A stretch of DNA of 16,474 nt from JBOHER01 sp050701115 (GTDB lineage Bacteria > Actinomycetota > Actinomycetes > Mycobacteriales > Pseudonocardiaceae). This document shows positions 6,160 through 11,640 of this stretch, in pieces. A model generated the notes under the pieces. That model did no database searches, had not been told where the DNA came from, and was given only the letters and a program-made list of their open reading frames with translations. The DNA is taken from positions 1-16,474 of the forward strand of contig JBOHER010000431.1 in assembly GCA_050701115.1 (NCBI GenBank). The letters are read 5' to 3'. Made by a program: the position numbers and the translations under genes. How positions within the stretch are numbered: position 1 is the first letter of the stretch; the number at the start of each line of letters is the position of its first letter.

Positions 6160-7899
6160 TCACTTGTACATGGTCTGGTTCATGGTTCCCGGCGCGTAGA
6201 CCTCAGGGTCGACCCACACGTTGATCAGGGACGGCTTGCCGGACTCCCGGGCCCGTTGGAGCGCGGGGCGGATACCGGCGGGATCGCGAACCTCTTCGCC
6301 GTAGCCGCCCAGCATGCGGGCGAATTCGTCGTAGCGAACGTTGCCCAGGGTGTTGCCTACGCGGCCACGCGCCTCGCCATACTTCTGGATCTGGCCGTAG
6401 CGGATCTGGTTCATCGACGAGTTGTTCCCGACGATGCCGACGAACGGAAGGTTGAACCGCACGAGCGTCTCGAAGTCCCAGCCGGTGAGGCTGAATGCCC
6501 CGTCCCCGAACAAGCAGACGATTTCCTTGTCCGGCCGCGCGTATTTCGCCGCCAAGACAAAGGGAACACCGACGCCGAGTGTCCCCAGTGGACCCGGATC
6601 CATCCAGTGGCCCGGGGATTTCGGTTGCACCACCTGGCCGGAGAAGGTGACGATGTCGCCGCCGTCGCCGATGTAGATGGAGTCCTCGGTGAGGAACTCG
6701 TTGATCTCGTGGACAAGGCGATACGGGTCGATCGGTGACGTATCGGACAGCTGCCGGGGGAGCCGTTTCTGGTAGGCCTGCGTCTCGACGCCATGCAGCT
6801 CCTCCAGCCATGCCTTGCGTCCGGTCGCACCGTTGTCGATTCGTCCGGACGCCGCCTGGGTCACCGAGGCCAGCACGAGGCCGGCGTCGCCCACGATGCC
6901 GAGGTCGACGTCGCGGTTCTTTCCGACTGTGCGGTAGTCGAGATCGATCTGCACCACCGTGGCTGTGCTGGACAGGCGCTTGCCGTATCCCATGCGGAAG
7001 TCGAACGGCGTGCCGACGATGATGATCAGGTCGGCATTCTGGAAGGCGTAGCGGCGTGCGAGCTGGAGGTGGTGCGGGTCGTTGGGGGCCAGCGTTCCGC
7101 GTCCCGACCCGTTCATGAAGGCCGGCACGTTGAGCGTTCGCGCGAATTCGACTGCCGCTTCGGTGGCTCGGCAGGTCCATACCTGGCTGCCGAGCAGTAC
7201 GCAGGGCTTTTCCGCCTGGACGACCAGATCCGCCAGGCGTTCGATCGCTTCGGGGTCTCCGGCGCTGCGGGTGGAAGCGCGGTAGCCGCCGGATTTGGGG
7301 ATGCGTGCGGCACTCAGGGCAACCTTGGCGTCTAGCACGTCGCGCGGAATCTCCAGAAAGGACGGCCCCGGTGCGCCGTGGTAGCACTCGCGGAAGGCCA
7401 TGGACACCAGGTCTGCGGCCCGCTCTGTGGACGGCACAGTCGCGGCGAACTTCGTGATGGGGGTCATCATGTCGACGTGTGGCAGGTCTTGCAGTGAGCC
7501 CATCTTGTGCTGACTGAGCGCTCCCTGGCCGCCGATCAGCAGCATGGGGCTCTCCGCGCGAAGCGCGTTCGCCACGCCGGTGACCGCGTCGGTGGTGCCC
7601 GGGCCGGCGGTGACCACCGCACAGCCAGGCCTTCCGGTGATTCTGGCGTAACCATCTGCCGCGTGTGCCGCGACCTGCTCGTGCCGGACATCGATGACAT
7701 CGATGCCCTCGTCGACGCAGCCGTCATAGATGTCGATGATGTGGCCTCCGCAGAGGGTGAAGATGACGTCGACGCCCTCTGCCTTGAGCGCCTTCGCCAC
7801 CAGATGTCCGCCGGAGATCAACTGAGGTTCGCCGTTGGTCGCTGCCAGCGTGGTCGGCTGGCTGGCACTGTCCGGCTCTGTCCTGGCCATCTGCCCCAT
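6160..7899 (-). CDS. ThDP-dependent 2-hydroxyacyl-CoA lyase / oxalyl-CoA decarboxylase-like enzyme
   Basis: A 579-residue thiamine-diphosphate enzyme with the standard three domains: N-terminal pyrimidine-binding (about 28-195; catalytic E74 in VRHEQVAAHAADGYAR), a central domain (about 215-350; GTPFDFRMGYG), and C-terminal PP-binding (about 400-565; GDGAFSLTGWDFETLVRFNL to NN at 492-493). It is first in a minus-strand operon with frc and the acyl-CoA synthetase. That context says oxalyl-CoA decarboxylase (oxalyl-CoA to formyl-CoA and CO2) or 2-hydroxyacyl-CoA lyase (to formyl-CoA plus carbonyl compound). In sequence it resembles the mycobacterial IlvG (Rv1820) group, for example FTLCGGHIIDIYDGC and MGSLQDLPHV, more than classical Oxalobacter Oxc, so an acetolactate-synthase-like label would be easy to apply but is less likely here. 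GGGAG at 7915-7911 is the SD for ATG 7899; ATG 7890 is an alternative. Confidence 0.85.
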   Translation of the reverse strand: MGQMARTEPDSASQPTTLAATNGEPQLISGGHLVAKALKAEGVDVIFTLCGGHIIDIYDGCVDEGIDVIDVRHEQVAAHAADGYARITGRPGCAVVTAGPGTTDAVTGVANALRAESPMLLIGGQGALSQHKMGSLQDLPHVDMMTPITKFAATVPSTERAADLVSMAFRECYHGAPGPSFLEIPRDVLDAKVALSAARIPKSGGYRASTRSAGDPEAIERLADLVVQAEKPCVLLGSQVWTCRATEAAVEFARTLNVPAFMNGSGRGTLAPNDPHHLQLARRYAFQNADLIIIVGTPFDFRMGYGKRLSSTATVVQIDLDYRTVGKNRDVDLGIVGDAGLVLASVTQAASGRIDNGATGRKAWLEELHGVETQAYQKRLPRQLSDTSPIDPYRLVHEINEFLTEDSIYIGDGGDIVTFSGQVVQPKSPGHWMDPGPLGTLGVGVPFVLAAKYARPDKEIVCLFGDGAFSLTGWDFETLVRFNLPFVGIVGNNSSMNQIRYGQIQKYGEARGRVGNTLGNVRYDEFARMLGGYGEEVRDPAGIRPALQRARESGKPSLINVWVDPEVYAPGTMNQTMYK

Positions 7900-7932
7900 G
7901 TGGTCGTCATCTCCCTAAACGTAGTGGCTACC

Positions 7933-7952
7933 GCATACTGCATACTGTGTGC
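7933..7952. promoter_or_regulatory. Putative GntR operator O3 (ThDP-frc-synthetase operon)
   Basis: Three half-sites lie with one-base spacers: GCATAC (7933-7938), T, GCATAC (7940-7945), T, GTGTGC (7947-7952). The second and third form an imperfect palindrome of the O1 type. The site lies 34-53 bases before the start codon of the ThDP enzyme, where the promoter or early leader is expected. Confidence 0.65.
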
Positions 7953-8020
7953 GCTTATCGTGTACCCCGGTCGACGATTTGTCCAGAGGTTGACGTCGGG
8001 CCGGTTGTCCTGACGAGCAA

Positions 8021-8266
8021 CTAATCGCGCCAGTCGATCTGCTGCCAGCGCCTGGTCAGTGCGCCCAGTCGCTGCGCCGCCTCGGCAGGTGAGAGCCCAC
8101 GTGCGACGGCTATTCCCACGAGGTAGACGGTGATGGGCGCCGCGGGCCTCGCCACGGCGTACCCCGCGTCGCGTGCCATGGCAAGGACGAACTCGCAGTC
8201 GAGTTCCTTCGCCTCAATGCCGAGGTCGGAGCACAGCGCCGAGGCCCATTCCTGCAGTTGGTTCAT
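8021..8266 (-). CDS. DUF6457-type small protein
   Basis: An 81-residue soluble protein (begins MNQLQEWASALCSDLGIE, then ARDAGYAVARPAAPITVYLV). I recognise the pattern of the uncharacterised DUF6457 family, mostly seen in actinobacteria as a tail on, or neighbour of, MobA-like molybdenum-cofactor nucleotidyltransferases. That association is recalled knowledge, not shown here. No transmembrane segment or metal motif is evident. ATG 8266 is chosen because GGGAGG (8280-8275) lies 8 nt upstream. The open frame extends further upstream, but that would run through the operator and promoter. It is divergent from the panE-like gene and lies upstream of the ThDP operon, with an operator on either side. 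One inferred role is supporting a molybdenum formate dehydrogenase that removes formate released by Frc; no such enzyme is in the window. Confidence 0.7.
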   Translation of the reverse strand: MNQLQEWASALCSDLGIEAKELDCEFVLAMARDAGYAVARPAAPITVYLVGIAVARGLSPAEAAQRLGALTRRWQQIDWRD

Positions 8267-8298
8267 CAACCGTGCCTCCCGCCTTCGAACTCGTACCG

Positions 8299-8326
8299 TT
8301 GACATCAATGCGACATACTGTATGCT
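8299..8326 (+). promoter_or_regulatory. Predicted promoter of panE-like/aldehyde dehydrogenase operon
   Basis: TTGACA (8299-8304) and TATGCT (8321-8326) are separated by 16 bases, a good match to the vegetative sigma consensus. The -10 box lies inside operator O4, so a bound repressor would block polymerase. The expected transcript start is near 8333, giving a leader of about 95 nt. Confidence 0.6.
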
Positions 8327-8333
8327 GCATACA
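8313..8333. promoter_or_regulatory. Putative GntR operator O4 (bidirectional promoter)
   Basis: Three half-sites with one-base spacers: ACATAC (8313-8318), T, GTATGC (8320-8325), T, GCATAC (8327-8332). TGTATGCTGCATACA (8319-8333) is a perfect 15-bp palindrome and CATACTGTATG (8314-8324) an overlapping 11-bp one. It sits over predicted promoters for both the DUF6457 and panE-like genes. Confidence 0.7.
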
Positions 8334-8345
8334 CTACCCTCGCAA
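8317..8345 (-). promoter_or_regulatory. Possible promoter of DUF6457 gene
   Basis: On the minus strand TTGCGA (8345-8340) and TACAGT (8322-8317) are 17 bases apart. The -10 lies within operator O4 and overlaps the plus-strand -10, so the two promoters would compete and share a repressor. Confidence 0.4.
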
Positions 8346-8390
8346 GGGTTTCTCCAGACATCTACTCGAATGCGAGTACCGGGTCGGTAC
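8336..8390 (+). other. Structured leader of panE-like mRNA (three small hairpins)
   Basis: Three consecutive inverted repeats lie in the predicted untranslated leader: ACCCT-cgca-AGGGT (8336-8349), TACTCG-aatg-CGAGTA (8363-8378) and GTACC-gggtc-GGTAC (8376-8390). The last two share bases and are mutually exclusive. No known riboswitch was recognised. Confidence 0.35.
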
Positions 8391-8427
8391 GAGAGCTGAC
8401 GCAAGAACGTTCCGGGAAGGAGCCAAC

Positions 8428-9447
8428 GTGAAAGTTGCTGTTCTCGGTGCCGGCGCCATCGGAGCGTATGTCGGCGCCGCCCTCCATCGCGCGGGTGTCG
8501 AAGTGCACCTCATCGCCCGGGGTCCGCACCTGCGGGCCATCCGGGAATCGGGTGTCCGGGTAGAGAGCCCACGAGGAGATTTCACGGCCACGCCCCATGC
8601 CACAGACGATCCGGCCGAGGTCGGTCCGGTCGACCACATCTTCCTTGGACTCAAGGCCAATCAATACGCGAGCGCGGGCCCGCTCATCGCGCCGATGCTC
8701 CAGGAGAACACCTCGCTCATCGCCGCGCAGAACGGCATCCCATGGTGGTACTTCCATGGATTGCCCGGCCAGTACGAGGGCAGGCGTATTGAGAGCATCG
8801 ACCCGGGCGGTGCGGTGAGCGCGGTGCTGCCGCCTTCTCGGGCAATCGGCTGCGTCGTCTACGCGGCCACCGAGATCGCGGCACCCGGCGTGATCCGGCA
8901 CGTGGAAGGAACGCGCCTGTCGATTGGCGAACCCGACGGCACGTTGTCGCAGCGCTGCCGGGAGTTCTCCGACGCGATGATCGCCGGAGGCCTGAAATGC
9001 CCTGTTGAGCTCGATCTGCGCCGTGATATCTGGATCAAGCTGATGGGCAACATCGCCTTCAACCCGATCAGCGCGCTCGCGAGGGCGACCATGGCCGCAA
9101 TCTGTCGGCACCGCGACACCCGCGGGCTCGTCGTGCAGATGATGCAGGAGACAGTCGACGTCGCGGGGGCGCTTGGGGTGCACCCAGACGTGTCCATCGA
9201 GCGCAGACTGGCCGGTGCCGAGCGCACCGGTGAGCACAAGACATCCACTTTGCAGGACCTGGAGAAGGGCAAGCCCCTTGAACTGGACGCGATCCTCACT
9301 GCGGTGGTAGAGCTCGCCGAACTGGTCGGCATCGCCGTTCCCACCCTGCGTGTGGTCAACGCGCTCGCCGACCTGCTCAACGCGCACGTCGCCGCAACCC
9401 CGGCGCTCCCAGCACAGGAGCTTTCAACGCAGGGAGGCCCTCGATGA
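8428..9447 (+). CDS. 2-dehydropantoate 2-reductase (PanE/ApbA) family oxidoreductase
   Basis: A 339-residue NAD(P)-dependent 2-oxoacid/2-hydroxyacid oxidoreductase of the ketopantoate reductase family. The Rossmann motif is at the N-terminus (VAVLGAGAIGAYVGAAL). The catalytic lysine and asparagine lie in DIWIKLMGNIAFNPISAL, and the family C-terminal signature appears as TSTLQDLEKGKPLELDAI. GTG 8428 is chosen because GGAAGGAG (8415-8422) lies 5 nt upstream and the dinucleotide fold begins at once; longer in-frame starts would run through the promoter. Its stop overlaps the start of the aldehyde dehydrogenase in ATGA, so the two are co-translated. True ketopantoate reduction is unlikely given the catabolic context and operator. 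I infer a 2-oxoacid or 2-hydroxyacid feeding, or made by, the ThDP/Frc pathway; substrate and direction are unknown. Confidence 0.88.
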   Translation: MKVAVLGAGAIGAYVGAALHRAGVEVHLIARGPHLRAIRESGVRVESPRGDFTATPHATDDPAEVGPVDHIFLGLKANQYASAGPLIAPMLQENTSLIAAQNGIPWWYFHGLPGQYEGRRIESIDPGGAVSAVLPPSRAIGCVVYAATEIAAPGVIRHVEGTRLSIGEPDGTLSQRCREFSDAMIAGGLKCPVELDLRRDIWIKLMGNIAFNPISALARATMAAICRHRDTRGLVVQMMQETVDVAGALGVHPDVSIERRLAGAERTGEHKTSTLQDLEKGKPLELDAILTAVVELAELVGIAVPTLRVVNALADLLNAHVAATPALPAQELSTQGGPR

Positions 9448-10988
9448 CGCTTGCCCTCAAACCCGGGACCGGGTGGTCGGCCGTCTACGGTCGCGCCCAG
9501 GATGCTGCACCGGACGCCTTCCACGACGACCGGCTGCTCAACTTCTGGGGCGGTCGGTGGAGGCGGGAAGGCAGTCCGGTTCCCGCGGTCTCGCCGATCG
9601 ACGGCACGGAGGTCGCTGGGCCACCCTTGTTGGACGCCGAGACCGCACCCCGTGCCGTGCGCGCCAGCCTCAACGAGCACCGGACGTGGTCGCTGGCGCC
9701 ACTGTCGGAACGCAAGGCCCGTGTGGTCGCGGCCCTCGACGATCTCTCCGAGTATCGTGACCTGCTCGCCCTGTTGCTCGTGTGGGAGATCGGCAAGACG
9801 TGGCGGGCGGCCACCGCCGATGTGGATCGCTGTATCGACGGTGTGTACTGGTATGTGGAGGAAATCGACGGGATGCTTGCTGGGCGCGAACCATTGCCCG
9901 GGCCGGTCAGCAACATCGCAAGCTGGAATTACCCGATGAGCGTGCTGATGCACGCCATGCTGGTGCAGGCGCTCGCCGGGAACGCGGCCATCGCCAAAGC
10001 GCCCACGGACGGTGGCGTCAACTGTCTGACCCTGGCCACCGCTGTGGCCGCCCGGCATGGCCTGCCGCTCACGCTGTTCAGCGGTAGCGGTTGCGAGCTG
10101 TCGGCGGCGCTGGTGCGTTCGGACATGATCGGCTGTCTTTCCTTTGTCGGTGGCCGTGGCACGGGCGGCGCGGTCGCCGCCGGCCTCGTCGACTCGAACA
10201 AGCGGCACATGCTCGAGCAGGAAGGTCTCAACTCCTGGGGAGTGTGGGAGTACAGCGACTGGCCGAGTCTCGCCGGGCACATCCGCAAGGCATTCGAGTT
10301 CGGTAAGCAGCGGTGCACCGCTTACCCGCGCTATGTTGTGCAACGCTCGTTGTTCGACGAGTTCCTCGCGACGTATCTGCCCGCCGTCGGTGAGCTGAGC
10401 TTCGGGCACCCGCTTGCGGTCGCCGCACCGGAGGATCCGTTGCCGGAGCTGGACTTCGGACCACTCATCAACGACGCCAAGGCGAAAGAACTTCAGGACA
10501 CGGTCGACGACGCGATCGGCAGGGGCGGCGTGCCGATCTACCGCGGCAAGCTCGAGCACGGGCGCTTCATTCCCGGACAGCAAACGTCCGCGTATTTCGC
10601 CCCGGTGGCGATTCTGAATCCACCGCCATCGTCGCCGTTGCATCATGCCGAACCGTTCGGGCCGGTCGACACTATCGTGCTCGTCGACACCGAGGCGGAG
10701 TTCCTCGCCGCGATGAACGCCAGTAACGGCGCACTGGTTGCCTCGCTGGCGTGCGACGACGAGTCGACCGCGCAGCGACTTGCCACTGACCTGCAGGCGT
10801 TCAAGGTCGGCATCAATCGGCCGCGCTCACGAGGCGACTGCGATGAGGTGTTCGGTGGCAGGGGAGCGTCGTGGCGGGGCGCGTTCGTCGGCGGCGAGCT
10901 GCTGGTGCAGGCCGTGACACTCGGGCCGCGCGGCGAGCGGCTCTACGGCAACTTCCCCTCGTACACCCTGTACCCGCCGACGTCATGA
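9444..10988 (+). CDS. Aldehyde dehydrogenase family protein (divergent)
   Basis: A 514-residue NAD(P)-dependent aldehyde dehydrogenase homologue. Recognisable elements in order: cofactor segment ASWNYPMS (N162), K185 in NAAIAKAP, glycine motif FVGGRGTG (234-241), general base E258 in MLEQEGLN, catalytic C291 in FGKQRCTAYPR, and EPFGPVDTIV near the C-terminus. Several motifs deviate from the usual forms (ELGGKN becomes EQEGLN, KPS becomes KAP), so it is a distant member; the nucleophile and base are nonetheless kept. It overlaps the panE-like stop by ATGA, and the pair shares the operator-controlled promoter at 8299-8326. In this locus it may oxidise an aldehyde released by the ThDP lyase, or act as an acylating enzyme on formyl-CoA or oxalyl-CoA. 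The sequence does not decide between these. Confidence 0.85.
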   Translation: MTLALKPGTGWSAVYGRAQDAAPDAFHDDRLLNFWGGRWRREGSPVPAVSPIDGTEVAGPPLLDAETAPRAVRASLNEHRTWSLAPLSERKARVVAALDDLSEYRDLLALLLVWEIGKTWRAATADVDRCIDGVYWYVEEIDGMLAGREPLPGPVSNIASWNYPMSVLMHAMLVQALAGNAAIAKAPTDGGVNCLTLATAVAARHGLPLTLFSGSGCELSAALVRSDMIGCLSFVGGRGTGGAVAAGLVDSNKRHMLEQEGLNSWGVWEYSDWPSLAGHIRKAFEFGKQRCTAYPRYVVQRSLFDEFLATYLPAVGELSFGHPLAVAAPEDPLPELDFGPLINDAKAKELQDTVDDAIGRGGVPIYRGKLEHGRFIPGQQTSAYFAPVAILNPPPSSPLHHAEPFGPVDTIVLVDTEAEFLAAMNASNGALVASLACDDESTAQRLATDLQAFKVGINRPRSRGDCDEVFGGRGASWRGAFVGGELLVQAVTLGPRGERLYGNFPSYTLYPPTS

Positions 10989-11001
10989 ACTAGTTCATGA
11001 C
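10982..11001. terminator. 20-bp perfect palindrome across the aldehyde dehydrogenase stop
   Basis: GTCATGAACT followed by AGTTCATGAC is fully symmetrical and includes the TGA stop (10986-10988). As RNA it can form an 8-bp stem with a 4-nt loop. There is no T-run after it, so it may be an actinobacterial tail-less terminator, an mRNA-stabilising hairpin or a protein-binding site. Confidence 0.4.
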
Positions 11002-11094
11002 TCGCAAGCTGGAAGGCAGCCATCATGCGTTTGAGGATCTCCACCGCCGCGGGCGGCCGTCATTCGAGGCATGGTGGCTCCTGGTCGTCGCGTG

Positions 11095-11118
11095 GGTTCA
11101 TCTGTCGACAGATGAACC
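11095..11118. repeat. 24-bp perfect palindrome
   Basis: GGTTCATCTGTC is followed directly by its exact reverse complement GACAGATGAACC, with no spacer. It shares GTTCAT with the palindrome at 10982-11001. It could be a dimeric protein site or a fused inverted-repeat end left by a rearrangement. Confidence 0.6.
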
Positions 11119-11150
11119 GGCTCGGCGAACGGCCACCAGAACGCCACCAC

Positions 11151-11174
11151 GCAAAACCCCGCCGCCCTGGCGGC
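11151..11174 (-). terminator. Possible minus-strand terminator
   Basis: On the minus strand GCCGC-cagg-GCGGC is followed by GGGGTTTT. A GC-rich stem with a short T-run is a plausible terminator for the transcript coming from the Lgt-family gene. Confidence 0.35.
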
Positions 11175-11176
11175 AG

Positions 11177-11341
11177 CCGGACTGGGTGGTGGTGAAGCAC
11201 CGGTACTCCGGTTTCGCCTATACTCCGCTGCAGCTCGCATTGCAGTCCAAGGGCTGCGACACCGTCATGCTGACCGGCGTCACCACCGACATGTGCGTGC
11301 GGTCCACCGCGACGGACGCGCTGCACTCGGATTTCATCCTG
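11177..11341 (+). pseudogene. Isochorismatase-family (cysteine hydrolase) fragment
   Basis: About 55 residues read PDWVVVKHRYSGFAYTPLQL and then GCDTVMLTGVTTDMCVRSTA. The VVxKxRYS-F segment and the GVTTDMCVRSTATDA segment, with the catalytic cysteine, are the core of isochorismatase-like amidohydrolases. The N-terminal half with the catalytic aspartate and lysine is absent, as is everything after DALHSDF. The upstream in-frame sequence from 10997 is unrelated low-complexity coding. This is a remnant, not a working gene. It ends within about ten bases of the oppositely oriented acyltransferase fragment. Confidence 0.7.
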
Positions 11342-11349
11342 TACTGGTC

Positions 11350-11517
11350 ACCGACGCCGAACAGGGTTCCGTAGCCGAATCCGCCTCGTGCTCGGCGACG
11401 GTGCAGCGCCAACGCCAACAGCGTGAACGACAACGGCGCCAGCCACCACAGCTGACGCGGTGGGGACGCGACGCAGAGCGGGACGCTGCCTGCGACCACC
11501 GACGGCAGCCGATCCAC
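11350..11517 (-). pseudogene. Apolipoprotein N-acyltransferase (Lnt) N-terminal fragment
   Basis: The minus strand encodes about 56 residues, including ASPPRQLWWLAPLSFTLLAL and then HRRRARGGFGYGTLFG. This is the typical first membrane hairpin of actinobacterial Lnt, the enzyme that N-acylates lipoproteins. The rest of Lnt (further membrane helices and the nitrilase-like catalytic domain) is missing; the reading frame runs into the antisense of the isochorismatase fragment. It lies 124 nt downstream of the Lgt-family gene on the same strand, suggesting a former Lgt-Lnt pair. Identification rests on a short hydrophobic stretch and could be wrong in detail. Confidence 0.55.
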
Positions 11518-11640
11518 GTCATGTCCTTTGGTACCCGGAGCCGGCGACGCCGCTCGGGCACGGACCGTCGCGGCAGCTCCGCACCAGGCAACGTCACTGT
11601 CGCGAAACCCACGGACCAACCCCTTCCCGTGCCGCGGTCT

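Larger units (their letters stand above)
10989..11640. other. Degenerate intergenic zone with gene fragments
   Basis: No intact gene is seen in these roughly 650 bases. They contain two long palindromes (10982-11001 and 11095-11118), an isochorismatase-family fragment on the plus strand, an apolipoprotein N-acyltransferase fragment on the minus strand, and a possible minus-strand terminator. The stretch 11518-11640 shows nothing recognisable. Confidence 0.6.

Noticed and set aside
5086..6738. Long plus-strand open frame (550 codons)
   Set aside because: Antisense across frc and the ThDP gene, with no recognisable motif and no convincing start site.
8859..10646. Long minus-strand open frame (595 codons)
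   Set aside because: Antisense across the panE-like and aldehyde dehydrogenase genes, both of which carry their family motifs; the product is low-complexity.
11342..11374. Continuation of the isochorismatase fragment by a frameshift (VLVTDAEQ in the next frame)
   Set aside because: The same bases read on the other strand continue the Lnt-like fragment (FGYGTLFG), which is the better explanation.
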